64,000 nt of DNA from Brucella daejeonensis (GTDB lineage Bacteria > Pseudomonadota > Alphaproteobacteria > Rhizobiales > Rhizobiaceae). The translations under genes were made by a program, and so were the position numbers. Positions 44,178 through 55,185 of this stretch are shown here, in pieces. The notes below the pieces were generated by a model. The model saw only the letters and a list, made by a program, of their open reading frames with translations, was not told the origin of the DNA and searched no databases. Position 1 is the stretch's first letter. Each line of letters starts with the position of its first letter. The stretch is from NCBI RefSeq assembly GCF_014199265.1, contig NZ_JACIJG010000017.1:1-64000 (forward strand), given 5' to 3'.

Positions 44178-44645
44178 AACGACCGTCAGCGACACGATCT
44201 CCCAGTCCACATTATTGATCTTCACGACGTCGCCGACCGGCTTGCCGAAGAGCATGATCGCGACCGGCGCGACGTGCGAGATTTTCCCGCTGGACGGATC
44301 GGCTTCGTCTTCACCGACGATGGTCCAGCGGCGACTATTGCCGTCATCCAGATTTTCAAGCTCCACCGTCATGCCGAAGCGCACGACATCGCTGTTCGGA
44401 TCGGGAACGGAGAGTTCCGCCGTTTCACGACGCGCCGTCCAGTAGCGCAGATCGCGGGAGATGCGCGCAATCGCCGAACGCTCGCCCGCGACATTGGCTT
44501 CCGCCAGTTCGCGTTGCAGACGGGCGACTTCACCCTCGATCATCTTCAGGCCGTTTGACGTGACGAGGTTGCGATGCGGGCTGATCGGGCGCTCGCCGAG
44601 GTCGTCAGGCGCGTCGTCCTGTTCTTTTGTGAAGGCTCTGCTCAT
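44175..44645 (-). CDS. GreA/GreB-family transcription factor
   Basis: A 156-residue protein. The N-terminal coiled coil (about 30-75, MIEGEVARLQRELAEANVAGERSAIARISRDLRYW) and C-terminal FKBP-like domain (VVRFGMTVELENLDDGNSRRWTIVGEDEADPSSGKISHVAPVAIMLFGKPVGD) are typical. It is longer at the N-terminus than GreA (20 extra acidic residues) and closer to GreB-type. It should rescue backtracked RNA polymerase. Its stop codon lies in the palindrome at 44136-44177. Confidence 0.9.
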   Translation of the reverse strand: MSRAFTKEQDDAPDDLGERPISPHRNLVTSNGLKMIEGEVARLQRELAEANVAGERSAIARISRDLRYWTARRETAELSVPDPNSDVVRFGMTVELENLDDGNSRRWTIVGEDEADPSSGKISHVAPVAIMLFGKPVGDVVKINNVDWEIVSLTVV

Positions 44646-44704
44646 TTAATGAATGTAGGCGGCAACATATGGTCCCGCAAGTTCCGATGTCATACCTATT
44701 TTTA

Positions 44705-44724
44705 TTGATTGATGAGTCAATCAA
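44705..44724. promoter_or_regulatory. probable BetI operator
   Basis: TTGATTGA, a 4-nt spacer and TCAATCAA form a perfect palindrome 43 bp before the betI start. TetR-type BetI is known to bind such TTGATTG-like palindromes at its own promoter and to be released by choline. The assignment is by sequence form and place. Confidence 0.7.
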
Positions 44725-44766
44725 CGATAAACTGAGCCACAACAAGCCTGAAAGCGGACGACGACA

Positions 44767-45363
44767 ATGCCCAAGATCGGGATGGAACCATTACGGCGGC
44801 GCGAACTGATCGACGCTGCCATACGCACTATCGGACAGCGCGGCTCGCTGGACGTGACGGTTGCGCAGATCGCGCATGAGGCGGGCGTTTCGCCTGCGCT
44901 CGCGCATCATTATTTCGGCGGCAAGGACAAGCTGATCCTTGCCACGATGCGCCATCTGCTGCGCGAACTGGGGCAGGATCTCAACGCCGCCATCAAGCGG
45001 ACGGAAACGCCCCGCGAGCGGATTGCGGCAATCATCGCGGTCAATTTTTCCGCCGCGCAGTTCGCGCCGGAAACGATCGCGGCCTGGCTGACCTTCTATG
45101 TCCACGCGCAGCAATCCGAGGATACGCGACGGCTTTTGCGCGTCTATGCGCGCCGCCTGCATTCCAATCTGGTTTTCGCGCTCGAACAGCTTACGAGCCG
45201 CGAGCGGGCCGCTCGTATCGCGGAAGGCGCGGGCGCGATGATCGACGGGCTTTATATCCGTCATGCGCTCGGCGCCGATGCGCCCGACGCCGCCTCGGCC
45301 ATTACGCTGGTGGAAGACTATATCGCGGTTCAGCTTTCTCGGCAGCTTTCGGGGGAGAAATGA
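44767..45363 (+). CDS. betI: BetI, TetR-family repressor of betaine synthesis
   Basis: A 198-residue repressor. [56 protein letters not shown] is the BetI/TetR helix-turn-helix. The C-terminal domain binds choline. It overlaps betA by 4 bp (ATGA). An inverted repeat in the promoter is the likely operator. Confidence 0.95.
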   Translation: MPKIGMEPLRRRELIDAAIRTIGQRGSLDVTVAQIAHEAGVSPALAHHYFGGKDKLILATMRHLLRELGQDLNAAIKRTETPRERIAAIIAVNFSAAQFAPETIAAWLTFYVHAQQSEDTRRLLRVYARRLHSNLVFALEQLTSRERAARIAEGAGAMIDGLYIRHALGADAPDAASAITLVEDYIAVQLSRQLSGEK

Positions 45364-47015
45364 GTATGGAAGCAGATTTCGTCATCATCGGCTCCGGCTC
45401 CGCCGGTTCGGCCATGGCCTATCGCCTGTCGGAAGACGGGCGTTATTCGGTGATCGTCATAGAATATGGCGTGCCGGATGTCGGCCCGCTGATCCAGATG
45501 CCTGCCGCCCTCTCCTTCCCCATGAACATGGAAACCTATGACTGGGGCTTTTCCACCGAGCCGGAACCGCATATCGGCGGGCGCAGCCTCGTAACGCCGC
45601 GCGGCAAGGTGCTGGGCGGGTCGTCCTCGATCAACGGCATGGTCTATGTGCGCGGCCACGCCAGGGATTACGACCACTGGTCGGAAAACGGCGCGCGCGG
45701 CTGGGCCTATGCCGATGTGCTGCCCTATTTCAAGCGCATGGAAAACGCGCATGGCGGACAGGATGGCTGGCGCGGCACCAATGGCCCGCTCCACGTCCAG
45801 CGCGGCAAGCGCGACAATCCGCTGTTTCACGCCTTTGTCGAGGCCGGCCATCAGGCAGGTTTCGAGGTGACGGAAGACTATAATGGCGAGAAGCAGGAAG
45901 GCTTCGGCCCGATGGAGCAGACGATCCATCATGGCCGTCGCTGGTCCGCCGCCAATGCCTATCTGAAGCCTGCGCTGAAACGCCCCAACGTCAAGCTGGT
46001 AAAAGGTCTTGCGCGCAAGATCGTAATTGAGGGGAAACGCGCCGTTGGCGTGGAGATCGAAGCGGGACGCACATTTTCCACCATCCGCGCACGTCGCGAA
46101 GTCATCATCGCCGCATCGTCCATCAATTCGCCAAAGTTGCTGATGCTTTCCGGTATCGGGCCTGCGGCGCATCTCAAAGAACACGGCATCGACGTGGTGG
46201 CCGACCGCCCCGGCGTCGGACAGAATCTTCAGGATCATCTGGAAGTCTATGTCCAGCAGGAATGCACGCAGCCCATCACGCTCTATTCCAAGCTGAACCT
46301 GTTTTCGAAAGCCAAGATCGGTGCGGAATGGCTGTTCTTCAAGACGGGCGACGGCGCGACCAATCATTTCGAATCCGCCGCCTTTGTGCGGTCGAAGGCT
46401 GGCGTGGAATATCCCGATATCCAGTATCACTTCCTGCCTGTTGCCATCCGTTATGACGGCAAGGCGGCGGCGCCGTCGCACGGCTTTCAGGCCCATGTCG
46501 GCCCGATGCGCTCGAAATCGCGCGGCAGCGTGACGCTTCGCTCGGCCAATCCGCGTGAAAAGCCTGTCATAAAATTCAATTATATGTCGCATGAGGATGA
46601 CTGGGCCGACTTCCGCCATTGCGTGCGGCTGACCCGCGAAATCTTCGGCCAGGCGGCGTTCGATCCCTATCGCGGCGCGGAAATCCAGCCGGGCGCCAAT
46701 GTGCAGACGGATGACGAAATCGACGGTTTCATCCGCGAGCATGTCGAAAGTGCCTTCCACCCGTGCGGCACATGCAAAATGGGTGCGGTTGACGATCCGA
46801 TGGCCGTCGTCGATGCTGAATGCCGGGTGATCGGCGTCGAAGGCCTGCGCGTGGCCGATTCTTCCATCTTCCCCCGCATCACCAACGGCAACCTGAACGG
46901 GCCGTCGATCATGGTCGGTGAAAAGGCCTCCGATCACATTCTTGGCCGCACGCCGCTGGCGCGCTCCAATCAGGAGCCGTGGATCAATCCGCGCTGGCGG
47001 GTATCTGATCGTTAG
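45360..47015 (+). CDS. betA: choline dehydrogenase BetA
   Basis: A 551-residue GMC-family FAD enzyme that oxidises choline to betaine aldehyde at the membrane. The FAD motif is [16 protein letters not shown] (8-23), GMC signatures [24 protein letters not shown] and [18 protein letters not shown], and the active-site region HPCGTCKMG (about 465). It is coupled to betI by overlap. An octamer-type repeat follows before betB. Confidence 0.96.
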   Translation: MSMEADFVIIGSGSAGSAMAYRLSEDGRYSVIVIEYGVPDVGPLIQMPAALSFPMNMETYDWGFSTEPEPHIGGRSLVTPRGKVLGGSSSINGMVYVRGHARDYDHWSENGARGWAYADVLPYFKRMENAHGGQDGWRGTNGPLHVQRGKRDNPLFHAFVEAGHQAGFEVTEDYNGEKQEGFGPMEQTIHHGRRWSAANAYLKPALKRPNVKLVKGLARKIVIEGKRAVGVEIEAGRTFSTIRARREVIIAASSINSPKLLMLSGIGPAAHLKEHGIDVVADRPGVGQNLQDHLEVYVQQECTQPITLYSKLNLFSKAKIGAEWLFFKTGDGATNHFESAAFVRSKAGVEYPDIQYHFLPVAIRYDGKAAAPSHGFQAHVGPMRSKSRGSVTLRSANPREKPVIKFNYMSHEDDWADFRHCVRLTREIFGQAAFDPYRGAEIQPGANVQTDDEIDGFIREHVESAFHPCGTCKMGAVDDPMAVVDAECRVIGVEGLRVADSSIFPRITNGNLNGPSIMVGEKASDHILGRTPLARSNQEPWINPRWRVSDR

Positions 47016-47105
47016 GGGAGTAAGGGAATAGGGGAATAAGTGAGTATGTTTGCGCGCTGAAACACGACCCGACCTACTCCCTTATTCCCCTACTCCCCTA
47101 TTCCC
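47016..47105. repeat. mirrored octamer arrays between betA and betB
   Basis: Four GGGAGTAA/GGGAATAG-like units at 47016-47047 face four reverse units (CTACTCCC, TTATTCCC, CTACTCCC, CTATTCCC) at 47074-47105, with 26 bp between. It is the same repeat family and arrangement as at 37941-38145. It begins right after the betA stop and ends 18 bp before the betB start, so it could form a hairpin in the bet mRNA. Confidence 0.88.
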
Positions 47106-47123
47106 TTAAACAAGGAAACAACA

Positions 47124-48587
47124 ATGAAAGCACAACCCAAAGCCTCCCATTTCGTCGGCGGCGCGTTCGTGGAAGACAAGGCCGGAAGGCCGCTTCCCGT
47201 CATCTATCCGGCGACGGGAGAGGAAATCGCGAAGCTTTACTCCGCCACGCCCGATGTGATCGAAGCGGCTTACGCGGCAGCGCTGAAGGCGCAAGGCGAA
47301 TGGGCGGCGCTCAAGCCCGTCGAACGCGGCCGCATCCTGCGCCGTGCCGCAGAAATCCTGCGTGAAAAGAACAAGAAGCTGTCGAAGCTGGAAACCCTTG
47401 ATACCGGCAAGGCGCTTCAGGAAACGCTGGTCGCGGATGCAGCTTCGGCAGCGGATGCGCTGGAGTTCTTCGGCGGCATCATTTCCGGTTTCAACGGAGA
47501 ATTTGTCGAGCTTGGCGGATCGTTTGCCTATACGCGCCGCGAAGCGCTCGGCATTTGCGTCGGCATCGGCGCGTGGAACTATCCGATCCAGATTGCCGCG
47601 TGGAAATCAGCGCCTGCGCTTGCCATGGGCAACGCCTTCATCTTCAAGCCGTCGGAAAACACGCCGCTATCAGCTCTGGCATTGGCAGAGGCCTACAAGG
47701 AAGCGGGTCTGCCGGACGGATTGTTCAATGTCGTGCAGGGCTTTGGCGATGTGGGCGCGGCGCTCGTCAATCATCGCCTGACGGCCAAGGTTTCGCTGAC
47801 CGGCTCGGTGCCGACCGGCAGGCGCATCATGGCGCAGGCGGGCGAACATCTCAAACATGCCACCATGGAACTGGGCGGCAAGTCGCCGCTGATCGTCTTC
47901 GACGATGCCGATCTGGAAAGCGCCATCGGCGGGGCGATGCTCGGCAATTTCTATTCGACCGGCCAGGTCTGCTCCAACGGCACCCGCGTTTTCGTGCACA
48001 AGAAAATCCGCGAACGTTTTGTCGAACGGCTCGTCGAGCGCACGCGCGCTATTCGCATCGGCGATCCGCTGGATGAGGCAACGCAGATGGGACCGCTCGT
48101 CAACGCTGCCCAGCGCGAAAAAGTTCTGGCCTATATCGAGAAGGGCAAGGCAGAAGGCGCGACGCTTGCCTGCGGCGGCAAGGTGCCGAAGTTGCAGGGC
48201 TTCGACAAGGGCTTTTTCATCGAGCCGACCGTCTTCACCGATGTCACCGACGAGATGACGATCGCGCGCGAGGAAATCTTCGGGCCGGTGATGAGCGTTC
48301 TGGAGTTTGCCGACGAAGACGAAGTGATCGCCCGCGCCAACGATACCGAATTCGGTTTGGCGGCGGGCGTATTCACCGCCGATCTTTCACGCGGGCACCG
48401 CGTGATCGGCCAACTTCAGGCGGGCACCTGCTGGATCAATGCGTATAACCTGACCCCGGTGGAAGTGCCATTCGGTGGTTACAAACAGTCCGGTATCGGA
48501 CGCGAAAACGGCATCGCCGCGCTGACGCATTACAGCCAGATCAAGACCGTCTATGTCGAGATGGGCAAGGTCGATAGCCCTTATTGA
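47124..48587 (+). CDS. betB: betaine aldehyde dehydrogenase BetB
   Basis: A 487-residue NAD(P)+ enzyme completing choline to glycine betaine, an osmoprotectant. ALDH motifs: ELGGKSP (Glu249), STGQVCSNG (Cys283), and KEIFGPV-type sequence in [18 protein letters not shown] precedes the ATG. It is separated from betA by 108 bp of octamer arrays, unlike the usual tight spacing. Confidence 0.96.
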   Translation: MKAQPKASHFVGGAFVEDKAGRPLPVIYPATGEEIAKLYSATPDVIEAAYAAALKAQGEWAALKPVERGRILRRAAEILREKNKKLSKLETLDTGKALQETLVADAASAADALEFFGGIISGFNGEFVELGGSFAYTRREALGICVGIGAWNYPIQIAAWKSAPALAMGNAFIFKPSENTPLSALALAEAYKEAGLPDGLFNVVQGFGDVGAALVNHRLTAKVSLTGSVPTGRRIMAQAGEHLKHATMELGGKSPLIVFDDADLESAIGGAMLGNFYSTGQVCSNGTRVFVHKKIRERFVERLVERTRAIRIGDPLDEATQMGPLVNAAQREKVLAYIEKGKAEGATLACGGKVPKLQGFDKGFFIEPTVFTDVTDEMTIAREEIFGPVMSVLEFADEDEVIARANDTEFGLAAGVFTADLSRGHRVIGQLQAGTCWINAYNLTPVEVPFGGYKQSGIGRENGIAALTHYSQIKTVYVEMGKVDSPY

Positions 48588-48626
48588 GGGTTAAGTGCCT
48601 GTTCCGAAAAGTGTGAACCGGGCTGT

Positions 48627-48938
48627 TTACCGGCCCGCGTTCAGGTCGGGGATTATGGGAATCGTCACTTTCTTCGTCTTCGGCCCACAGCGTATCTGAT
48701 AGAGTTGCGGCGACGGAAGCGCCATCGGATAGCGGATCGCCCGGGAAGTCTTGTCGTCCAGCGGCGTGGCCCATGCGGGCCTTCCCGGTTGCCGATAGGA
48801 AGGACCCGCGCCGCTCATCGGCACGGACTGGCATTCGATCTGAAGGTTTTCACCGACGTCCGCGGCCATCCCCACCAACGCCCACAACTCCTCAGAGATT
48901 TCCCTGATAGAACACCCAATCGGGCGACCTGACGGCAT
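48627..48938 (-). CDS. doubtful 103-codon frame downstream of betB
   Basis: An open frame of 103 codons with no ribosome site at its ATG (48938). It reads GCSIREISEELWALVGMAADVGENLQIECQSV and later DDKTSRAIRYPMALPSPQLYQIRC, not recognised. It could be a small gene, a remnant, or non-coding. It lies between betB and an AT-rich stretch. Confidence 0.3.
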   Translation of the reverse strand: MPSGRPIGCSIREISEELWALVGMAADVGENLQIECQSVPMSGAGPSYRQPGRPAWATPLDDKTSRAIRYPMALPSPQLYQIRCGPKTKKVTIPIIPDLNAGR

Positions 48939-49240
48939 CGTAATTCAACTAAAGTATGCCTATTGGATAAGAATTTATTTTAATATCATAACGAATATCA
49001 ATCAATAATTTACAAAAAATAGATAAATATTATACTATTTTTACATAACTAAGATCTAATATATACTTCATTCGGTGTAAAAATATTCCAGATATCGAAA
49101 AAATTACTTGCAAAAATACAGACAGACCGTTTCGCAATGATATTCATGCGCCCACGATCTTTTCGCAATCGACAAAACACGGGATGCGGTCTTCTGACAT
49201 ATCACGTTTCCCCCAACCATTGATATATTAGTAATCCACC
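48939..49240. other. AT-rich gap before the AraC-type gene
   Basis: From about 48950 to 49100 the sequence is far richer in A+T than anything nearby (runs such as AATTTACAAAAAATAG). I see no gene in it. It probably contains the AraC-type gene's promoter and could be a silencing target for nucleoid proteins such as MucR, or a recently acquired piece. Confidence 0.6.
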
Positions 49241-50296
49241 ATGGCAAACGAGACGTCATTTTCCACCGATATGATCGAGGACAAGGTCCGCAACGACGTA
49301 TGGCGTGCGCTGCTGAAGCCTCTTTATGAAATCATTGCCGACAAGGACGACAGCAACTACCAGTTCACAGGCGCGGTGAGCGCCCGCACGTTCGGCTCGA
49401 TCCAGATCGGCCGAACCAGCTTCAATACCCAGCACTATGTCCGCGCGCCCAAGCTCATCACCGAGAGCGGGCTCGACCAATATCTCATACAGTTCATCAC
49501 CGGCGGCGATCTGCGTGGTGATTTCAACGGTGTCGATGTCAATGCCAGGCCCGGCGATATCGTGATCATCGATCTCGCTCAGGTCGTGCACAGCGTCGCT
49601 TATGCCGGATCCCGGATCGCCTTGATCGTACCGAGAGACAAGCTGGAAAGAGCTTTTGGCTCGCGCAATCTCCACGGCTTCGTCATGCGGAACACCGCGC
49701 CGATGACGCGATTGCTCTTCGATTTTCTGGAAAGCCTTTATGTCACGGCGAGAGAACTGAAAGAAACGGAAGCAGACTCCGCGCAGGAGGCGCTGTTTCA
49801 GCTTCTCGGCGCAGGCATAACCGGCGCGGAAGACGGGCCGCTGGAGAGCCTTCCGGTCAACCTGCCCATGCGCAAACGCATATTGGCCTATATAGACGAC
49901 AATCTCGCCAATCCCCTGCTGGGACCGCATTCGATCATGCAGGTTTTCCGGCTGTCCCGGTCTCATCTTTATCGCGCCTTCGCCTCCGATGGCGGCGTGG
50001 CGAAAGTCATTCGTGACAAGCGTCTCGACCGGGCCTACCGGATTCTGGTGGATCGCGGCGATAAGCCGGTTTCCCTCAAGGAAATCGCCTATCGCTGCGG
50101 ATTTCATGACGGTACCCAGTTCACCCATGCATTCAAGGCGCGCTTCAACATGACCCCGAGGGATGCCCGTGAGATCGGCGCGCCGCAATGGCTGTCCGAC
50201 CCGATTTCCTTTTCTTATCCGGAGCATATTTCGGAAACGACGAGCGGCGGCGTCATCAGGCTCCCCAACAGCCGGTCGGGTAAATTCTCGCTTTAG
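49241..50296 (+). CDS. AraC-family transcriptional regulator
   Basis: A 351-residue regulator. The N-terminal domain (about 20-200) resembles the AraC_binding_2 type (GSIQIGRTSFNTQHYVRAPKLI, QYLIQFITGGDLRGDFNG, ARPGDIVIIDLAQVVHS). The C-terminal double helix-turn-helix is complete (IMQVFRLSRSHLYRAFA, ISLKEIAYRCGFHDGTQFTHAFKARFNMTPRDAR type). It lies next to betB and otsA but its target is unknown. Confidence 0.9.
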   Translation: MANETSFSTDMIEDKVRNDVWRALLKPLYEIIADKDDSNYQFTGAVSARTFGSIQIGRTSFNTQHYVRAPKLITESGLDQYLIQFITGGDLRGDFNGVDVNARPGDIVIIDLAQVVHSVAYAGSRIALIVPRDKLERAFGSRNLHGFVMRNTAPMTRLLFDFLESLYVTARELKETEADSAQEALFQLLGAGITGAEDGPLESLPVNLPMRKRILAYIDDNLANPLLGPHSIMQVFRLSRSHLYRAFASDGGVAKVIRDKRLDRAYRILVDRGDKPVSLKEIAYRCGFHDGTQFTHAFKARFNMTPRDAREIGAPQWLSDPISFSYPEHISETTSGGVIRLPNSRSGKFSL

Positions 50297-50306
50297 AACG
50301 ATTATT

Positions 50307-51689
50307 TCAGTCGGCGGGCGCGGAAAGCCGTTGCAGGAAATCGTCGCACCAGCGGTTCACATCATGGACAGAGAGAAAGCGCATCATGCTCTCGTATCGC
50401 TCCCGGCGCTCCTTCAGCGGCATGGCCAGCGCACGCGCCATGGCAAAGGCGAGCGCCTCAGTATCGTAGGGATTGACGAGCAGCGCCCCGTCAAGCTCCT
50501 GCGCGGCGCCCGCAAAGCGGGAAAGCACGAGAACGCCGGGATTTTCGGGATCCTGCGCCGCGACATATTCCTTTGCCACGAGGTTCATGCCGTCGCGAAG
50601 CGGCGTTACAAGACCGACGCGCGCCAGCCGGTACAGCCCCGCCAGAACTTCGCGATTGAGCGAACGGTTGATATAGCGGATCGGTGTCCAGTCCACGGTG
50701 GCGTTGGCGCCGTTGACGCGACCGGCAAGTTCGGCCACAGCGCGCTGCATTTCCTTGTATTCCGGGACTTCCGAGCGCGATTTCGGCGTCACCTGCAAAT
50801 AGGTCACCCTGCCGCGATTGGCGGGATCGACATTCATGAAATGTTCGAAGGCTTCCATCCTGTTGGTAATGCCCTTCGAATAATCCAGCCGGTCCACGCC
50901 GATGATGAGATCGCGATCGACTATGCTTTCGCGCATCTTCTTCACCGTGGTGTGCTTGTAAGCCTTGCTGGCGATGTCAACGAAGGCTTTGGTCTCAATA
51001 CCGATTCCGAACCGTTCGGCACGGAAACGGTGACCGAAAGCCTCGAAGACACCGTCCGCGACCGGACTGCCGATCTTCTCGCGCCGCAGACAGCCGATGA
51101 AATTATCCACATCGTTTTCGGTCTGGAAGCCCACCACGTCGTAGGAGGCAAGTCCGCGCATGATCGTCTCGTGAACGGGAAGCGTGAACAGGATGTCGGC
51201 GGGGGGCCAGGGAATATGCAGGAAGAAGCCGATGCGGTTGGTGACGCCGAGATTGCGCAGCTCCGCCGCCAGCGGGATCAGGTGATAATCGTGAATCCAG
51301 ATCAGGTCGTCCGGCTCGATCATCGGCAGAAGATGCTTTGCAAACAGGCGATTGACCCGGAAATAACCCGCCATGTCCTTGCGGGTGTAGTCGATCAGGT
51401 CGAGCCGGTAATGGCAGAGCGGCCATAACATGCGGTTCGCGAAGCCCGCATAATACTCATCGATGTCCTTCTTGTGCAGGTCGAGCAATGCATAGCGGAT
51501 GGGGCCAACGTCCTTGATCGTCAGTTCCTGCACCTGACGGCCGGAGAGGCTCTTGCCGGACCAGCCGAGCCAGATGCCGCCGCGCTCGTTGAGTGCGGCC
51601 TGCAAGGCTATGGCCAGCCCGCCGGCAGGCGCCTTGCCCTGCTCGTCAGGCAGCGGTACGCGGTTCGAAACCACGATCAGGCGTCCCAT
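50307..51689 (-). CDS. otsA: trehalose-6-phosphate synthase OtsA
   Basis: A 460-residue GT20 enzyme joining UDP-glucose and glucose-6-phosphate. Motifs: [12 protein letters not shown] at the start, [33 protein letters not shown] and [15 protein letters not shown]. It starts on the base before the otsB stop, so the two genes abut. Trehalose is an osmo- and desiccation protectant. Confidence 0.96.
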   Translation of the reverse strand: MGRLIVVSNRVPLPDEQGKAPAGGLAIALQAALNERGGIWLGWSGKSLSGRQVQELTIKDVGPIRYALLDLHKKDIDEYYAGFANRMLWPLCHYRLDLIDYTRKDMAGYFRVNRLFAKHLLPMIEPDDLIWIHDYHLIPLAAELRNLGVTNRIGFFLHIPWPPADILFTLPVHETIMRGLASYDVVGFQTENDVDNFIGCLRREKIGSPVADGVFEAFGHRFRAERFGIGIETKAFVDIASKAYKHTTVKKMRESIVDRDLIIGVDRLDYSKGITNRMEAFEHFMNVDPANRGRVTYLQVTPKSRSEVPEYKEMQRAVAELAGRVNGANATVDWTPIRYINRSLNREVLAGLYRLARVGLVTPLRDGMNLVAKEYVAAQDPENPGVLVLSRFAGAAQELDGALLVNPYDTEALAFAMARALAMPLKERRERYESMMRFLSVHDVNRWCDDFLQRLSAPAD

Positions 51690-52496
51690 TCATGAAGTCC
51701 TTTCATTATTGTGCTCGTCCAGCTTACCCGCAAGACCAGTCAGCCACCGGCGCAATTCACCCGGATTTGCGAGCCGCGCCGCGTCGGGCTGGTCGATTGC
51801 CTCGCCGATCACCACCGCCGTGCCGCCCATTTCGACGGCCGTCTTCAGCATGGAAAGATCGGTGAGATCGTCTCCGAATGCGACCGGAGCCCGGCCTGCA
51901 AACGGCTCATGCGCCATGAAGCGGCGCAGCGCCGCCCCCTTGTCGCTGGTGGCCGGGCGCAACTCGACGACCATCTTGCCGCGCTGGATGGACCAGGCAG
52001 GCCCGGCGAGCCTGGACGCCTTTTCGACAAGACTATAAGCGAGTTCGGCTTTTTCGGGCGCCGCGCGATAGTGAAGCCCGACGGCGCTTCCCTTGTCTTC
52101 CGCGACGAAACCGCGGACCCGAAGCGCCGCATCATAAAGAAAATCCTTGGCGAGCTGGAAATGCTCGTCCGGCTCGATGCGTTCGATCATACCGGATGGA
52201 TGCCTGAATTCAGCCCCGTGCAAGGCTGCAACCGGACCGCGATAGGTCGGAAAGCGCCGCTCGATGAAATCCACCGCCCTGCCCGTCACCAGCGCCATGG
52301 CGCCCGACAGCCCATCGGAAAGAACGCGGAGCGCTTCCTGCAAATCGATCGGGACGACAACAGCTTCGGGGTCGGGCGCAATGTCGAGCAGCGTCCCGTC
52401 TACGTCGAAAAACAGGGCATGTTCCTGCGAATCGATAAGCGGCAGGCCGATGGAATCCGTTGTCGGGGTCTGATTATTGCTGGGCATGTAAGCCAA
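51690..52496 (-). CDS. otsB: trehalose-6-phosphate phosphatase OtsB
   Basis: A 268-residue HAD phosphatase that finishes trehalose synthesis. Motif I is FFDVDGTLLDI, motif II is MALVTGRAVDF, and GDDLTDLSMLK is motif IV. A TTG at 52496 with GGAG seven nt upstream is one start; an ATG at 52487 is the alternative. It is upstream of otsA in the transcript. Confidence 0.95.
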   Translation of the reverse strand: MAYMPSNNQTPTTDSIGLPLIDSQEHALFFDVDGTLLDIAPDPEAVVVPIDLQEALRVLSDGLSGAMALVTGRAVDFIERRFPTYRGPVAALHGAEFRHPSGMIERIEPDEHFQLAKDFLYDAALRVRGFVAEDKGSAVGLHYRAAPEKAELAYSLVEKASRLAGPAWSIQRGKMVVELRPATSDKGAALRRFMAHEPFAGRAPVAFGDDLTDLSMLKTAVEMGGTAVVIGEAIDQPDAARLANPGELRRWLTGLAGKLDEHNNERTS

Positions 52497-52673
52497 ACAT
52501 TCACTCCGGCGATTGGTTCCGCCATGATGCGGACAATCCCCACCGGCTTCGCATCGCTTTGCGATACGCCAACACGCCGGTGTATGGGATACCTGTCGCG
52601 TCTCGATTCAGGGGAGGCTGCGGCGACAGGCTGGTGAGAGGAACCCCCTCCCACGATGCAACGATCCAGAGGG

Positions 52674-53552
52674 TTATCGAAGCCGCAGGGTAACGAGATT
52701 CAACGACGCTGTCCAATGAGGCGACGTAAAGCCGAATATCCGGTCGAATTTTGCCGCCGACAGGCGCGAATTGGCGGGGCGTTCCGCCTTCGTCGGATAA
52801 TCCGACGTTGCGATATCGACCACATCGGCCGTCGGACCGCCCGCCTTCGCGCTTTCGGCAAAAATGGCGCGGGCGAAGCCGCTCCAGTTCGTGTCGCCAC
52901 TGCCCGCAAGATGAAAAATGCCGTAATCGGCAAATTCCGGTTCGCCGGTCAGACGGTCGGCGACCCGGAAAACCGCATCGGCAATATCCAGCGCGCTGGT
53001 CGGGTTGCCCCACTGGTCGGCAACCACCGACACAGTGTCGCGTGTCTCGGCGAGCTTCAACATCGTCTTGACGAAATTCCTGCCAAAGGGGCTATAGACC
53101 CAGGCAGTCCGCAAGATGATATGGGCCGGATTTGCCTCCGCTGCCTGTCGTTCGCCTTCAAGCTTCGAATGGCCGTAAACGCTCTTCGGTCCGGTGGGAT
53201 CGGTTTCGACATAAGGCCGGTCCGAGTTGCCCGAAAATACATAATCCGTCGAAAGATGAATGACGGGCGCACCGCAGGCGCGCGCCGCACCGGCAACCAC
53301 GCCGGCGCCTGCCGCATTGACGGCAAATGCCAGTTCCGGTTCGTCTTCCGCCTGATCCACGGCGGTATAGGCCGCAGCGGAAACCACCAGATCGGGTTTT
53401 GCAGCAGCAATGGCCGCGTGGACGGTTTCCGGTTTCGTCAGGTCCAGTTCCGGCCGTCCCAGAGCGATGAGCTGTAAATCCGGCCTTGCCGCGGCTTTCT
53501 CCAACAGGCTTTGAACGACCTGTCCTTCCCGGCCCGTAACAACGATCCTCAT
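52674..53552 (-). CDS. rfbD: dTDP-4-dehydrorhamnose reductase RmlD
   Basis: A 292-residue SDR enzyme making dTDP-L-rhamnose. [18 protein letters not shown] starts the Rossmann fold, followed by STDYVFSG and the catalytic [12 protein letters not shown] at 53552 overlaps the rmlB stop (ATGA). It is the last gene of the rmlA-C-B-D operon. Confidence 0.95.
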   Translation of the reverse strand: MRIVVTGREGQVVQSLLEKAAARPDLQLIALGRPELDLTKPETVHAAIAAAKPDLVVSAAAYTAVDQAEDEPELAFAVNAAGAGVVAGAARACGAPVIHLSTDYVFSGNSDRPYVETDPTGPKSVYGHSKLEGERQAAEANPAHIILRTAWVYSPFGRNFVKTMLKLAETRDTVSVVADQWGNPTSALDIADAVFRVADRLTGEPEFADYGIFHLAGSGDTNWSGFARAIFAESAKAGGPTADVVDIATSDYPTKAERPANSRLSAAKFDRIFGFTSPHWTASLNLVTLRLR

Positions 53553-54625
53553 GGCCTGCCCGCGTTTCCGGCCGGGCCGCCAAGACGCTCGCCCGCATAA
53601 GCGCCGCTGCGGATCGGTTGCCACCACCATTCATTGTCGAGATACCACTGAATGGTTTTCTCCAAACCCGTTTCGAAAGTTTCCTGTGGTTTCCAGCCCA
53701 GTTCCCGTTCGATCTTGGAGGCGTCAATCGCATAACGGCGGTCGTGACCGGGGCGATCTGTCACGAAGCTTATCAGGTCGGCATGGCTCTTGCCGTTTGC
53801 GCGAGGCCGTTTCTTGTCGAGAATGGCGCAGATCGTTTCCACCACGCTCAGATTGGTGCGTTCCGAACGTCCGCCGATATTGTAGCTTTCTCCCAGCTTG
53901 CCCGTCGTCGCCACGAGAGCCAGCGCGCGGGCATGGTCTTCAACATAGAGCCAGTCGCGGACATTGGCCCCCGCCCCATAAACCGGCAGAGGCTTTTCAT
54001 CGAGCGCGTTGAGAATGACAAGCGGAATGAGCTTTTCCGGGAAATGGAACGGCCCGTAATTGTTCGAGCAGTTGGAGAGCACGACCGGCAGGCCATAGGT
54101 CTCGTGCCAGGCGCGCACCAGATGGTCGGAAGCAGCCTTCGAGGCGGAATAAGGTGACGACGGCTTGTAGGGCGTTTCTTCCGTGAAGACGCCACTATCG
54201 AAAGGCAGGTCGCCGAACACTTCATCCGTCGAAATATGGTGAAAGCGAAAGTTCGACCTGCGCGGTTCCGGCAGTTCCCGCCAATAGGCAAGCGCCGCAT
54301 TGAGCAGGCGGAACGTGCCTATGATATTGGTTTCGATAAATGCACCTGGACCGTCGATAGACCGGTCGACGTGGCTTTCAGCCGCCAGATGCATGATCAC
54401 ATCGACTTCATTGGAGCGCAAAGCTTCCAGAACGCTGGTGTCGTCGCAGATGTCGGCCTGAAGGAAGCGGTAATTCGGGTGGTTTTCGATCTGACGGAGA
54501 GAGGCCGGATTGCCCGCATAGGTCAGCTTGTCGAGATTGACGACATTGACCCTGGGATCGGAAGCCAGATGGCGGCAGACAGCGGAACCGATGAAACCTG
54601 CACCGCCGGTAACGAGAATATTCAT
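53549..54625 (-). CDS. rfbB: dTDP-glucose 4,6-dehydratase RmlB
   Basis: A 358-residue SDR dehydratase: [46 protein letters not shown] (YxxxK) and [21 protein letters not shown]. The ATG at 54625 has GAGGAACAGT before it; the longer open frame upstream belongs to rmlC. It is second-to-last in the operon. Confidence 0.96.
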   Translation of the reverse strand: MNILVTGGAGFIGSAVCRHLASDPRVNVVNLDKLTYAGNPASLRQIENHPNYRFLQADICDDTSVLEALRSNEVDVIMHLAAESHVDRSIDGPGAFIETNIIGTFRLLNAALAYWRELPEPRRSNFRFHHISTDEVFGDLPFDSGVFTEETPYKPSSPYSASKAASDHLVRAWHETYGLPVVLSNCSNNYGPFHFPEKLIPLVILNALDEKPLPVYGAGANVRDWLYVEDHARALALVATTGKLGESYNIGGRSERTNLSVVETICAILDKKRPRANGKSHADLISFVTDRPGHDRRYAIDASKIERELGWKPQETFETGLEKTIQWYLDNEWWWQPIRSGAYAGERLGGPAGNAGRP

Positions 54626-54633
54626 ACTGTTCC

Positions 54634-55185
54634 TCAGGCAAAAATTTCGGCATCGGCCAGAAGCGGGGCTTTCCTGTCCTTGTCGGAAAGCTGCACTTCG
54701 GACGCCGGGATCGGCCATTCGATACCGATCGCCGGATCTTCGAACCGGATCGAGCGGTCGTGCTCGGGAGAATAATAATCCGTTACCTTGTAAATGACCT
54801 CGGTATTCTCGACGAGCGTCATGAAGCCATGGGCGAAACCCTTCGGCACCAATATCTGGTTCCACTTTTCTGCCGAGACTTCCAACGCGACCCACTTCCC
54901 GAAAGTCGGCGAGCTTTTGCGGATATCGACCGCCACATCCAGAATTGCGCCGCGCGTGACACGAACCAGCTTGTCCTGCGCAAATGGCGGCAACTGATAA
55001 TGAAGCCCACGCACAACGCCCTTGGTCGCCGAATAGGAGTGATTGTCCTGAACGAAAGTCAGATCGATACCGGCTTCGGCGAATGATCTCGCATTATAGG
55101 TTTCGGAGAAAAAACCACGGTCATCGCCGAATTTGCGCGGGGTAATTTCGAAGATGCCCGGAAGCGAGAGAGGGCGAACCATCAT
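54634..55185 (-). CDS. rfbC: dTDP-4-dehydrorhamnose 3,5-epimerase RmlC
   Basis: A 183-residue cupin epimerase. [32 protein letters not shown] (catalytic His) and PKGFAHGF are typical. ATG at 55185 overlaps the rmlA stop by 4 bp. It sits between rmlA and rmlB. Confidence 0.95.
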   Translation of the reverse strand: MMVRPLSLPGIFEITPRKFGDDRGFFSETYNARSFAEAGIDLTFVQDNHSYSATKGVVRGLHYQLPPFAQDKLVRVTRGAILDVAVDIRKSSPTFGKWVALEVSAEKWNQILVPKGFAHGFMTLVENTEVIYKVTDYYSPEHDRSIRFEDPAIGIEWPIPASEVQLSDKDRKAPLLADAEIFA

